Assembly (NCBI GenBank): GCA_964036045.1
Contig: OZ038381.1
Coordinates: forward strand, 127,169,708 to 127,233,707
From: Eutreptiella sp. 'Long Island Sound 2002'
Lineage: Eukaryota > Euglenozoa > Euglenophyceae > Eutreptiales > Eutreptiaceae
Direction: 5' to 3'
Length of the DNA stretch: 64,000 nt
Shown one piece after another: positions 38,151-51,200 of this stretch. The notes under the pieces were generated by a model. It did no database searches. It had not been told where the DNA came from and saw nothing but the letters and a program-made list of their open reading frames with translations. Each line of letters begins with the position of its first letter. Position 1 is the stretch's first letter. The translations under genes and the position numbers were made by a program.

Positions 38151-39540
38151 TCATGAGAAAGCGTGTCGCCCCCCCCCCGGCCGGATGCGGGCTGGCGTGC
38201 GCAGGCGGTGCAGCACCGCTTCCTGCAAATGCAGGGTCAGGCCTTGCAGCTGCAATGCCATGTCCACCCTAGCCGCGAAGAACGGCCGCGCCCGCAGCCC
38301 CGCACACAGGCGGCCCCCGAGCGGAACGAGTGCCGTGCAGCGGTCACTGGGAGCCCCCTGCAAGAAGTGCCCTGCCGCCATGTGGCGCTGCAACAGCCGC
38401 GCGGCCTGCCGAAGGACTTGCGCGCGCTCGCCGAGCGGGAGGCGCATCCCCCGCAACTGATGGTGGGGGGACGCCGGCAGGGCCCGGCCCAGGAACATCT
38501 CGCAGTCCAGGGCCAGCTCTGCCAAGGTGACGTCCCCTGAGCCGTCCTGCCATCGGAGGGCTGCTGCCCAGCATACCAGGTCCCGGGTGAACGCCGGCTC
38601 CCACGGCCACCCCGGCGGGACGCTTGGGCGGAGTCGCATTGCCGGTGCCGCCAGCAGCTGCGGCAGGGGAACGCTCAGGTCCTGCCACGGGTATCCCCCC
38701 TTGCCGCCCGGCGCCGGGCGCCGCGGGAAGAGGGCCTCGCCCTGCCCTTGCTCCCCCGAGCGGGTGTGGGCGTATTTGGCCGCGAGCACCGCGAGGTACA
38801 TCCCGTAAAGCCTGTACAGGAACTCATCCACCCGCCGGTGGTCCGCCCTTGCGGACAGTGCCAAGGGTAGCAGGCCCGCGCGCCGCAGGCATGCCGGCCA
38901 GCCCGTCGGCGGGCCCAGCTGCAGGCGCTCCGCCGCCTGCAAAACCCATGTGCGCCACCCTGCTCTGGCCGTCTCCCACGACGGGCAGTCCCAGAGTACA
39001 TGCGCCTCATCCTCGTGCTGTGAGCCGCAGCCCGGGCAGCATGACGTGGCCTGCATGTTGTGCCCGCGCACGCGGGCCGCCGTCCACAGCGCCCCCGCCA
39101 ACAAGTCCCGCAGGAGGGAGGCCTCCAGCTCTCTGGATGCTACCCGGAGTGCCGCGCGACAGGCCTCCCCGTCTACCCCGTCCCACAGCCCGCCATAGGT
39201 CGCCGGGCGGCGGGCCTCCAGCCCGCGCATGGCATGACAACGCAGACTATCCCGCACCCTGTGCTAGATCTGCCGCATGGGCTCCTGCACCAGGTGCAGC
39301 GGCTCTGTCTGGCCCGGCACTGCCCATGACCACCAGCCCCCCAGTGGTTGCCAACCCAGCAGGCGGACCACGTGCAGGGTGCGCCCGAAGGGCCCTATCG
39401 TCGGGGGTCGGAGGCCGCTCTCCCAGATGCCCTGCACCAGGACTTGCACGGGTCCCGGGATGCGCGCAATCCGGGTCATCCATAGCACCCGCTCGTAGCG
39501 GGTGTGCATCACCGGGGAGATGCGGTGGCCCTGCGTCAGG
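38151..39540 (-). CDS. LINE-C C-terminal domain with zinc-binding zf-RVT motif
   Basis: One frame from 39540 down to 38151, interrupted by a TAG at 39264-39266 (reads QI-stop-HRVRDSLRCHAM). It contains CCPGCGSQHEDEAHVLWDC, the CX2C-x-E-x-H-x5-C pattern of the zinc domain after LINE reverse transcriptases. A Leu/Arg-rich tail follows. Upstream it carries LRPPTIGPFGRTLHVVRLLG. The reverse transcriptase itself is missing because of 5' truncation. Confidence 0.72.
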
Positions 39541-39571
39541 ACCGCGAAGACCACACATAAAGACCACACAT

Positions 39572-39700
39572 AAACACATAAAGAGGGGCTAAAACATGCT
39601 TTACATAGCATATTTCATCATTGTGAGTGGTCACAATATCAAAAAAAATTGCAAAATTTTCCATTTTTGACCTGTAGAGGGTGGAAAACTGCTCAAGCAG
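39572..39700. repeat. Tandem ~185-bp repeat, right remainder, including LINE-C target duplication
   Basis: Begins with the 16-bp duplication (39572-39587), continues CTAAAACATGCTTTACATAG and reaches the GGTGGAAAACTGC start of a diverged next unit. Confidence 0.8.
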
Positions 39701-40060
39701 TTTGTGCACACACCAGATGCCATTGAACCACCTACAAACAGCAATTTCGAAGCTTTTGGGGGGCCCATGGCTCGGGCTAGATGGGCCCAGTGGCCACTGC
39801 GTGGGTCCCCATGGGTGCTCAAGTACCCGTATTGTCACCAAATGATCACCCAAAACCAACCTAGGGGCAACAGAAGGGTTTCGGAAAAGGTCAAAATGTG
39901 AAAATTTTTTCAGGTGCCACTAAATAGCCTACACAACAACAATTTTGGGGCTTTTGGAGGGCCCATGACACGGGCTACATAAGCCTAGCGGCCACTACGT
40001 GGCCACAGGTGGGCACATGGCCTACATGCATGCATTTTCAGTAAAATTGGTAATTGCTTC
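39701..40060. other. Spacer between repeats, nothing recognised
   Basis: Contains GGGCCCATGG/GGGCCCATGA phrases repeated about 190 bp apart (39769, 39959), probably a further diverged unit of the same satellite. No gene. Confidence 0.4.
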
Positions 40061-40061
40061 T

Positions 40062-40335
40062 TTGCGGTAAGGTCGTGTAATTTTTTTATTTTTGCGGTAA
40101 ACACGTGTAGGAAAAGATCGTCACATTGTGTATTTTTTTTTTGCGGTAAGTCGTGTAATTTTTTTTTGCGGTAAATGCGTGTAGCAAAAAAATCGTCACG
40201 TCGTGTAGTTTTTTTTTTGCGGTAATGTGTGTGACCGGCTTACGTGACTTACCGCAAAAAAAAAAATTACACGACTAGACGATTTTTTTGTTACACGCAT
40301 TTACCGCAAAAAAAAAAATTACACGAACTACAACA
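40062..40335. repeat. Fold-back repeat of T runs and GCGGTAA-CGTGTAA phrases
   Basis: The left arm (40062-40235) repeats T(n)GCGGTAA followed by CGTGTAA or CGTGTAG. The right arm (40240-40335) is the inverted sequence: TTACCGCAAAA(n) then TTACACGA. The arms could form a long hairpin around ACCGGCTTACGTG. Confidence 0.82.
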
Positions 40336-41132
40336 TACACGGCCGAGTGCATCACTTCCGGTACGGACTCCAGTACGGGATTAGGGCTAAAAGGCAAATG
40401 TTACAAGACCAGCAAGGTGCAGCTGCTGCAAGAACTGCAAGGCACAGCCGGAGAGGAACAGAACAAATGGGCATAGGGAGGCAGCAGCTTTTTGGTGCTG
40501 CAACACTATCAGAACATGGTGTCTACAGGACCGGCGGCGTCAACACGGTACAAAAAAGGCTGCAGAAGGCCTTCAGTGTGGCTTAAGGCCCAGGAGAGCC
40601 TGCGCGATACGGCGTGTGCATAATGGTAAGCTGTCATCATGGGGAACAGGGGATGAAGAATGCCTGAAGAGGGCCTGCGAAGGACCATCCAAAAGAAGGG
40701 GCAGTTGGGTTGTTTGGGCCACAGACACAAAGACACCAACACTGCCTTCTGTGTCTTTCAAAGGCACACTGTGCCCAAACGCATGTCTGGGCAGCAGTGC
40801 CTTGCCCTGTACTCATTCGCTCCTGAAAGTGGAGACTGTCTTCTGGGTGTGTTGGTGGGGGGGGTGGGGGGAAGGGGGAGAAGGTTCTCCATCATATCCA
40901 TCATAGAGAAATCCAAGATAGGAGAGTGGTGAAAGACACAAATTTTGAGAGAGTATGGAGCAAATGCGGCGATGTGATGCACCAGAACAGTAATGAAACA
41001 GAAGCACGAACGCTGGAGGTCGCCAAGTTTGAGCAGCTCCTGCTGTGAACGTTGACCGTGGCCCTAACCTGTCCACAAAACCCTGACCCCCGCACCGTGT
41101 TATTTGCCTGTAATCAGGATGGGCTGGACTAT
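40336..41132. other. Spacer, no supported gene
   Basis: Short + strand frames at 40347-40586, 40616-40906 and 40660-40932 overlap and lack domains. A G run lies at 40856-40878. Confidence 0.4.
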
Positions 41133-41133
41133 C

Positions 41134-41215
<82 letters not shown>

Positions 41216-41246
41216 GCAACAGCAGCAACAACAACAACAACAACAA
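41133..41246. repeat. (CAA)n microsatellite, 38 triplets
   Basis: Pure CAA except for three or four CAG interruptions near 41213-41226. It is open in most frames (poly-Gln, poly-Asn or poly-Leu/Val on the other strand), but no gene context supports translation. Confidence 0.95.
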
Positions 41247-42109
41247 GGAATGGAAGCCGAGCTGGGATCCCTTTCTGGTATGGGTCAGGCAGCCCCCTGT
41301 CCATGACACAGGAAATCTTGCGGTGGATCAGGTATTTTGGGGGGACAATGTGACAGGAGCAAATTTTGGTCATTGAGTCGGCGAAGCTTCAGCCAGAACA
41401 CAACCATTGGTAGTTGCCGGGATGGTATGGACGGCTCCTGAAGGTATCTCAGCTCGGTACCTCAATTGTGGACCTACCTCAGCCCCTGACTCGGACTCTA
41501 ACACGGGCACTGAACGACACCCTAAAAACAAAACTGACTCAGGTGCAGGATACAACCCCCAATCACCCCCCCCCCCCTAGCAAATTGCGGTGGCCAAAAC
41601 AAAGGATGTGGTCTGAGATCAACCCATCCGCAGATGGAGGAAAGGCCCTTTGCAGTACCAAAACAAAGCCTTGACAGTACAAAATGGCAGGCTGCAGCAA
41701 AAAGCAGAGGGCTTCGGTCACACAGAATTAAAATATTGGACATCTGCGGGGGCGATCTCGGAATTTCAGTGAAGGGCTTAGGGCTGGGAGTAGGTCAACA
41801 CCGGAAACGCTGCCCCCGGGGGGCCACTCACCAGTGCCTGCTTTGGGATACCCAGTGAAATGTGCAGAAATTTACCAATCATTGCAGGCGGTGTCCCGGC
41901 ACCTGCCGTTTCTTGCATCCCGTCACATACTCAACACCCTCATGTACTCTTACCAGCCCCATGCCTGACTCCTGAAGCTGAGGCCCTACGGCCCTGTTGC
42001 CCTTACCCATGGCCTTGTTGGTGTTCTTTCGCCCAGTAGCCCTGCAGCCTTCGTTCAAGCCGGAACCAGAAGCGCAAACCCCAGCCCTGAGGCTCCCCTT
42101 CAGTTCGCC
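41247..42109. other. 3' flank of the carrier gene, no other gene seen
   Basis: Holds the transcript end of the - strand carrier gene. I see no clear AATAAA on the - strand just after the stop. Contains a C run at 41568-41577. Confidence 0.4.
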
Positions 42110-42239
42110 TCAGAAATACTGCAGCCCGAACACGTCCTTCCGCATGAACTCCATTAGGGGCCAGCTGATCACAAACAGCGGCCCAAGGCGCAGCCACGCC
42201 GGGATCCAGCCCTTGAACAGGGCCCCTGCACCCTCGTAT
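42110..42239 (-). CDS. Carrier gene exon 8, with stop
   Basis: YEGAGALFKGWIPAWLRLGP and helix 6 (LFVISWPLMEFMRKDVFG), ending LQYF and TGA at 42110-42112. Acceptor CTTTCAG/A, the only acceptor here not followed by G. Confidence 0.94.
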
Positions 42240-45200
42240 CTGAAAGAGCGCATGGGAATGATGTGGTGCCGGAGCTGTGCCTCAGGGCCGGAGGTGGCGG
42301 TTGTTTTTGTTTGGGGGGGGGGGGGGGGCACAAAGGGGTAGCTCTCCACAAAATGGGACGAGGGTGCAGAGCTCCAGGCCTATAGCACACTTCCGACAAC
42401 GCACCAGCGCACCGGCGCGCAGTAGTGTAGCAGTACTGAAGGGTGTGAAGAGCAACAAGCGGAGACTGGCAGGAATGGGGACTCCAGGGGTGTGCACAGC
42501 GGGGGAGGCATATGAAGAGTCTGTTGGGGACGGGGGGGGGGGGGGATAGGACTGCGCTCCAACAGTCAGCCGACCCGGAGGCGAACCACGCAACTCATCC
42601 TTGACCCTACACAGTGTCCGCAGGCAATACAATCACAAGCTTTGTGTTGAGAGGTTTGAGCACCAAGACGCCCATGACTTGTGACTGCTCACATCTCTGC
42701 TCGTGCCCCTTTCGCCTCTCCATCTGTCCGTCACAGCGTGTCAACTCTGCACACAATCCCGGGACCATTGTTGTGCAATTCCTACACGTGTCTCAGACGG
42801 CCTGGTACTTGTCATACAAGTCTGGCCTCCCACACGCTTCATCATTTATACCTACACTGACCCTCTGGCAAACAGGTACGGGTCACGTGCGGGGGGCACA
42901 AGCAGGGGCAATCGCAGGGCTGCTGTGTGCAGCAAGTACACATGGTGCACGGTCATGGTGGACGTAGCTCCAGAGGGTGGACCCGGTTCAACGGAGCCAT
43001 CCAGCAGGCGCTGCTGGAACCCATGCAGCCAGAGGCACATGACAGAAATTGGTTCCTTTTCTTTTTGTGCCTTTTCTTGTTTCTTTTGCACCCCAAAACA
43101 AGAAGAGCAGACCTGCAGTTGACCAGAGGGTGACGCTCGCACACGAGACGGCAGAGGGCCGGGCCGAGATGCCCGATGGCCATCTGTGCAGACACGTCAT
43201 CGCCCAGGGGCACGCGTGCACACATGGCATAGCAGACACCCATGTCGGCACCAACAGCATGTGCACCGCTGGCATGGGGGATACGTTTCAGCCAACCCTC
43301 AACCCTGCGTCCAAAGAACGGGGCAAAGGTCGCACCACCACCCAAACGACCAAACACGGCAAAACAGCGAACAATCACAGGGACACCAAAAAGGAAAATG
43401 TCAAATCGCACACACCGCCAGATCCAAGTGACAGCCACACACACAGAGATACACATGTCAGGAGGCGCAACTGATGGATTATTTCGCTAAGTACATGTTG
43501 AAGATTGGAGAAAGAAAAAATTGGCATTCACAAGGTGTTTGGGTCAGTGGATGGGGTGTCTGAATGCTGACAGCATGGAGGGGCGTTGTGTGTCCAAATG
43601 ACGGATCTGTTGGTACAGTGGCGTGGCGCAAACTTGGTGAAGAACTGTCCTGCACCGCCCGCAACCCGTCCCTGGCCGGCTGGATCATACGCATCCACAC
43701 AACAGTCCATTGCGACCTGCCCAGGTCCGGGAGGCAGCCGGGGACTTACTGGAAATGCCCCAGTTGCCCCCCCCCCCCCCCATCCCCCCCAATCCAGGTC
43801 GCAAAAAGTGAGAAAATGGGCGAAGGAAAATGAGACAGCCAGAGATGTAGGGTCCGGAGGAGGAAATGACAAACACGCTTGCGATGCGCCGAGGGTCACG
43901 GTAGAGAGACTAGCAGCAGCACCCATTACATCATGCTAGAGGTTGGCTGGGCGTGGATCCTGCCCCCCAAAACTGTATTGTGCGCACCTGATGGTCTGCG
44001 CCAAACAATCCACGCTGTTGCGGAACTGATGTCTGCCGCCGGAGCGGTCGTTCATGATGCGCGTCTTGATGAGGTCCGCTGGAGCAGCAATCGTTGTCGC
44101 GAAGAGACCTGTAACAGAGGAAGAGTACCTGGGTCGGACCCACACCATCACTCAGCCGCCCTTGATTCTCAGAACATTTGACACGGGAGTACACTTTTAT
44201 AGCCATGCGCCGCGACCAGCAGTTCAGGCAAGGGACCGTACAAGAGATGCATGTGAGTGCTTTAGCTTGGCTGGAAGGAAATCAGCTTGTGTGGGCGATT
44301 CTTGAGGGGCCCATGATGTTGGGTCCAACGGTGCATCTGGCATTGGTTTAGCCTTGAGCCCCCTCAAACGCCGCTTTTGGGATCCTCACCTCAGATGATC
44401 TTCCGCCTGTTCTCACTTTTGGTGTTCTTCTCAGCATAACAGTGTTCAATGGGGGTGTCAAAGCCCACAAGACCGGGGCCATCAGTGTTGCATGTCACAA
44501 TGTGCAATGCAGTCGCACACCTGAGATGAGTCCACACACCACAAAAAGGTTGGTGCCCTCCTCCATGAGGTTGTGCCGCAGGATCAGCGTCTTGCTGTGG
44601 TCATAACTGGCCACTTGCGCCGCTGTGACCAGACTGGCGCGGACCATGTTCGGCACAGCCCCTTTGTAGAGACCTGTGCACAAGGCCATGTCCTGCACCC
44701 GCGGTACTCACTCAGAGAAGCTTATGGTTAAGATACAGAGTGCGCAGGTCGGGACCTGCAAAGCCACTTTGGGCATGAATCCTTCGGAGGGCGTCAAACG
44801 TGTTCATATACATGGGACGCGTGCCTGCAAAACAAGACGAGACACTTCAGGGATTGCTGCCTTGGCTAACCTCTGCGTCAACACCATCCTTTGAGCCTTC
44901 CCCGGCTTCTAATATCAGCAGTGAGGCCGAGACTGGTCGGGCAACGATCGAATCAAAAACTCAAACACTAAAATGCAAATTCAATCCACTTGAATTGACG
45001 ACGGAGGACGAGATCCAAATTTAGAGAACAAAAAGTGCTGGTCACAGGTATTGAGGGTTCGTGACGTCGGCGAATCCTCAACTCAAGACCGCTGACCAGC
45101 CTCCAACGACTCCCGGACGGGACCAATGATCATTCATCACACATGAATATCAGGAAAGGTATGCACCACAGGCACATGGAGGACATGGAAGGTGAGGTGG

Positions 45201-48200
45201 ACGAAATGAATCCAATGTACACTGATGCATCAACAGTTGGGCTTGAGTGCAAAGCTGAGCGCGCTTCAGTGCAATTCCATCAAGATTTGTTGATAATACA
45301 TTTGATTTTGGTCCTCGGAACTGCAGTTCAGCTTCTATCGGCTCCTCAGGAGACGGATTCTGAACAGAATCCTCCACGACCCCACAGCGGTGTCTGAAGG
45401 GCTGCTGAGCGGGCATCCGCACCCGACCACCGACTCCAGTTGTGCAGAATACACATGGATGCACGCGGCCGCGCATGCACATGCAACAGGATTAAAGGAG
45501 CCAAGGACCTCGGTATAAGCCTGTGAGGTACACGCCATCCGGCGATAAGATTCCTGCCTCAGCTTGAAAGCGAATCTTCACAATGTCGGTTGGGGTCCCT
45601 GCAAAACAACCAGCCAGGCATCATCCCCACCCCCCACTGCGGGTGTTGCGTTCCACTGTCAACGTTCCCTCTAAGCTTCACCATATTGGCCGACGGGGTG
45701 GACGTTATGGGGTAAAGGGCTGCATCCATAATCCCTCCTCCTCCCCAGCGCCCAGCGTTTCGGGGATCCCAATGTACCTTGGAATCAGTTTCTTGTGTGA
45801 AAGGCATCATATTTGACACCAGATGCTCTGGACTCTTATTATTGCCTTCATGCCCCCCCATCCCATCCCACCCACCTAGCCTGAAACCCTTGGACGGGCG
45901 AACTTCATCACCCCATCCTGGACTCCATTGCAGAAAGAGGGCGTGCAAATTCGCACACTGCAGTCAGGTGAAATGCTGTGGGTATGGCATCACATGGCAC
46001 TGCCTGTTTACTTGGTTTACTTTTCAGGGCCCGTGGAGTAAATGAGTAGATATCCCACAGGGGAAATTGGACTTGCAGTTGTGGGAAGGGGATGGGGGCT
46101 GGCGAGGGCACTGTATCCTCTCCGGGCCCAGAAGTCCCTTGTGGCCCCAATATGTCCCATCCTTATGCATCAAGGACACCTAGGGAGAGGTCCCTGTACA
46201 CCCACCCCCTTGTAATGGCTACGGAAAAGTCCCAAATTAATACGGTCCCTACACCTACTGTAGCTTGAACAAGGCCATAGCTTGCGCGTACCACATACAC
46301 GGTGAGCTGGTGCTAGAAAGGGGAATACAATGCACAAATATCAAAATCAGAGCTATGTGGGTTCAATTGCACAAACACTCACAACAAATGTGTCCATAAC
46401 GCTATGCAACTGGCAAATTTGTCACCAAACCCATGTCTTATGTGGCTGCACTAAATTTTTACCAAATCAAATTACGTACCAAATGAATACGGTCCCTACG
46501 CCCGCTGTAGCTTGGACAAGGGCATAGCTATTACAAGGGGGGGGGGGGGAGGCTGGTTGTACACCAATTAGTACAACCAATACGCAGTGTTGTGTCTTGT
46601 GTGTGACCTGCTCATATTTATGCCTCTGTAGAAGGGGAGGCATTGTATAGTTTTGCGGTGAGAGTGGAATGTTTGTCCGACAGCTCATGATTGCAGCATA
46701 TTGCCCCCTGGCGTCCACCCTTGCCTGTTCGGGCAGACTTCCCATTATCATGAAACTTAGAGGGTGCCCTCCACAACTGATGTAGAAATGGTATAACAAG
46801 ACCAAAGGGGCCCAATCATCGAGTGTTACGCGTTAAAAGTGTGCTGCATATTGTGGTGGTGTTGTGTTCTTGGGTTGAGGGTCCATGTCTCCTGCAGCCT
46901 AAGCTGTGGGTGAGAGGGGGAGGGGGATGCGGCCGGGGCTGCCGGGTACCTCGCTGCCCAATTTTTGCATTGCACCGTGGCAGCAATCACCACCTTTGGA
47001 CAGACCTCATCTATTGAAGGTGGCTTGTCAACCGCAGGCCGGTCACCCAACACGAATGCCAATACAATGCATGCAAGTGTGGCAGTAAATTGCACTCTCC
47101 ATTTGCGCAATGCCACACATATCTCCAATGGACACAACACGGAAGCATGCAGGGCACACTGATAAAATCCACATTTAGGGCACGTGATGTGGACTGTGTC
47201 ATCGCAAAAAAAGCATGACGAACGGCTGGGTGGACAATAGGGTGCCAAGGCCCAACTCGGTGTGGTCTGGGTAGGGGAGGCATGCGCAGAATCGCGATAG
47301 TGCAAAGCTGCTTCTGCAATCTCACGCAACAACCACAATCTATCTTGCGGAAGGTGCATGCTACCATTGACAACACACCGAGACAAAAGGCAATGCAGCA
47401 TCAGAAGGCAGGCAGGATGGCAGCCCACACCTTCGTTTTGATGTAGGAAGGTGGAGTAGAGGGGGGCTATCGCAAAAGCTACACTGCCAAACTCACCCAA
47501 AAATGTGTCCCACTTCTTCTGCGGCCTTGGCTGAATGCCTTCTTGTTCGGCAATGAGGTTGACTATGGCCAACTCCTCAGTGCTTGCACCCACTATGTAC
47601 AGCCTGTTACACAGCGGATCGAACACGAGGCACAAGAAAGTGCGTGTTGGGGAAACCAACAACAAGTGGAGCACCCAATGTGTATTGCGCACATTAAATA
47701 CTTAGGCCACAAGCAAGGGAGGGGCATAGACCATATCAATGGAGGCTGCTTCCAAAGTACAGTGCGCCCATGATTCAGCTAACATCTGCCTACGACCCCG
47801 CTGCGTAGATGACGCATTCCATAATGAATCACGCACAACCCATGCCACACCTACAACATTCTAGTTTGCACTCAAAGCTCTCCGGGCAAGCCAGTAGTAA
47901 TACACAACAATCTCAGCATGTTCTGTCACATAAGATTCTGTGTAAACATCTCTCAAATGGTGTGCCTCTAGTTTATATAGTTGAGACCCCAAACTTGGAG
48001 TGATCACGTCTAGTGGTCGTTCCCAATCGTCACAGAGCAATGACTCAACATGCTGCAATTGGGCCATAGAGCTGCCTTGGCCATCAATCACGGCACGGCA
48101 CACTGCGGCCAAGATGTCATCTCCAAAAACATGCCTCATATTAACGAAGTGAAACCTAGTGGCTACATAACCCTGCCGTCTAGGGGGTCCCCAATGCTTT

Positions 48201-51200
48201 AGAGCGGGGGAGAAAATCACAAGTGGCAAGTGGGCCCAGTGGCTACATGGCCCCTACCGTCTTGGGGGGTCCCTGATGCTTCAGAGGGACAAAATCACAA
48301 GTGGCCCTCATCCGACGTGCGCGCGTGAGACGTGACAGGCCCTTCTGATCTGCCCTAAAACACCGTGACTTTTTTCGACTGATTTTTGAAAAACACGAAC
48401 TACATTTTCCGTTTTCTTCGCTTTTGAATTTTTGCCGTCCATCTGACGCCTTATTCAATTCCTGGTCTGCCTTTTTGATTTCTGGTCATGAATACAAATC
48501 CCGACTCTTCCATGTCTACACCCCAAGGCTCCTCATCTTCATTCCCCGCTGCCCTGACAGGGACACGCAAGAGCGGACGCTCCATTTCTCCTAAAAAGCG
48601 CCCTTCGCTCAACCCGCTCCATCTCACCCAAGAATGCCATCTCTAACTCAAAGGCTACGAAAAAAACTTCTGCAATGTCCTCTGACCTGCCAGGGTATGT
48701 TGCCCGGATTGAAGCCGATGAGAAAAAAAGAGAGCCATGACCGAAGTTGCCTCTTCAAGAGCACCTTTGTCCCATGCCGGTGCGGTGAGACATGATGGAG
48801 ATGCCTTGCGACTCTCCATGGGAACCCCACGCTTCCTAGCCCCTAAACCGGTGCGGCCCAAGAATGCAATTGATCTTGCCCGAGAAAAAAGCGTCCTACT
48901 TAGTGAGGACAACGGAAGTGAGACAAAAAAAAGCGATGAAAAAAAAGGTGACAATGGAGAAAAAAAGAGTGATCACGAGTCCATAGGTGCACGGGAAAAA
49001 AAAAGGTGAGGAAAAAAAAGAGTGTGACACAAATACGGCTTCGGCACGTGGGCCTCCCGCCATAGACCTCTCTCCAACCGAAGGAGAGTATGACGAAGTC
49101 TCCGTTCACCTCACTCTTTCTTTAGACGATGATGAGGATGTCTCATTTCGAGATGAATTGGTGTCCAACATGCATGCTTCTCCCGCCGAGCCACCCTCAT
49201 TGAATAATGATGCATCAAACAAAGAGGTATTGAGAAGTGCATTTGTTCCCACTCCGCTCAAAAAGCCAAGCGCCCCACGCTCCCACACTCCTTCCGCGAG
49301 TGCTTCTGCTCAATCGGGCATCAAAAAATACATGGGCACACATGCAACAAGCGCTCCGCCCTCACCACCCCCACCGCCACCCGTGGATGAGTGCCAACCC
49401 GATGCACTGCAAAAAAACCCCATACAAGTGGCCCGAGCATTCCAATCGGTAGGTGTCCTTCCCAACGGCTTTCCGGAACCCCGTGATATCACTACCGATG
49501 TGCAAGGGGGAAAAATACAAGTGCGCGGTCAAAATAGATTTTCTCACGTAGACCAAATCGCCACGGATCCACCACTATACTTGGACACTTCTCCTTTGCC
49601 ACCCGGGGACCTCCTTCGTGCCCTAGTGCCGGTGCCACAAATTCTTTTGAGTGGAGACGGCATGCCATACCCTGGTTTTCTCCGCTCACTATCCGTGGCC
49701 GATATGCCTGGGTTTGATTGGATGAAATTAATTGGCACAACGTCTCTTATTATCCTTCCCTCTTTCGCACCATTTCAAGACGATGGCCCTTTTCTCTCCC
49801 ACAAAACGGTGGTCAAACAGGTCGTGAACGTCCTCAGAGAGGCCAAAAAACAAAACAAAAAGACGCATGGATGGCCTACTCATCAAGGACAAATGTTGCG
49901 GACGTGGAGCTAGCTACCATCTTGGATAGAAGGATTGACCTCATCCCCGTGCTAAACTTCCTGCATCTTTCGGTGATATGCCCGGTTATCCACCTGGCTA
50001 CAAGGAACGCAACTACCTTCACGATTGAAGATTCCACCACACCCCATGACATGCCGCTTATCATCTTCCAACTCACATCACAACAACTTCCGGCGAAGCA
50101 CCAACCCCATGTTGTGGAATTTTACCCAAGGGCGCCCGACCCACACGTTACGGTTGATGGAACCATGCAAGCGATTTTCTGCCCCACGTCCACCATGTTC
50201 CAACTTAGAGTTGACGTCCCCCAAGAGATAACCAGGGAGGTGGATGGGGTGGAAACCAAGTGGACGGTGAACGGCTGTCTCCCTCTCATGTTGCTCATGA
50301 ATGGGTTGTCGCCCGATGATAGCTCCACCGTCCTAAAAAATCTAACGGCGCCCAGAATTACCAAGGCCCACTAGCCAGTGACCGTCAACGCGGCGCCCGA
50401 TGGTTTTAAAATTTTTGATTTTCACATCCCAATGGATGTCATGGCCCGGTTCTATGAAGAACAACCGGCCCTGTAGGACCTTGACATAAACATTGCCTTG
50501 TTGCACTCCTCTGTAAAGAATGCATGTATTATAGTTACACACCGACCCCTGTTCCGTGCGAATGCGCCCCGCCGCAAAAAAATGCCGACCAATGAAATTA
50601 GGGATGCCATAGACATGCACCCACACTTGTGTCGCAAATTTGAGTTTATCACATTTCTCAATAAATATAACGTACTGTGCATGATCAAAGATGATCTCCT
50701 GGCAACCGGCCATCCAGGAACTCGAAGGGATGGGGGATTTGCTCGTGATTTCAGCGACTTCCCACCAGAGGATCAGGGCTAAGGATGTAGTACGGGCGGT
50801 CCAACCCCCCTATGCACTAGTGCGCTTCTCCCCGTCCTTTGCTGTTGAGGACGTCCTCAAGTCACTCTCTATTTTTGGACCCGTGGAGAACCATCAGCTT
50901 TTCCAACAAGCCGGGACCCTCTTGATCCGATATCAAGCCGATGCCTCTGCAGAAACGGCGTATGGGGCCACGCTACCTAGGCCCGTGTATCTCACGTCAA
51001 GGACCCCTGCCAGGGACGCAGCGCTCACGCTAGAACAAAGGCTAGCTAGCCTGGATTTGGCGAGTCTCCCCTCTCCGGACCTGAATGAGTCCAATCTGGC
51101 CACCATCCCCACAGCACTCACACCATTTGATATTCCCGACTTCACCCCGCCCATGACTTCTCACAAGGTCGCGTCCACTGCACTCTCGTCGGCTCCTCCC

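Larger units (their letters stand above)
36660..39571 (-). mobile_element. LINE-C: 5'-truncated non-LTR retrotransposon
   Basis: Inserted in the 185-bp repeat with a 16-bp target duplication. On the - strand it begins (truncated) near 39540, codes for a LINE C-terminal region, and ends at 36660 after a long GC-rich 3' UTR. The UTR contains a CTGTGTGCTGCA minisatellite. The short stretch 39541-39571 (CACACATAAAGAC copies) looks like filler at the 5' junction. Truncation at the 5' end is normal for incomplete reverse transcription. Confidence 0.82.

Noticed and set aside
41052-41376. Poly-Gln, poly-Asn and poly-Leu/Val frames
   Set aside because: By-products of the (CAA)n tract; no flanking coding evidence.
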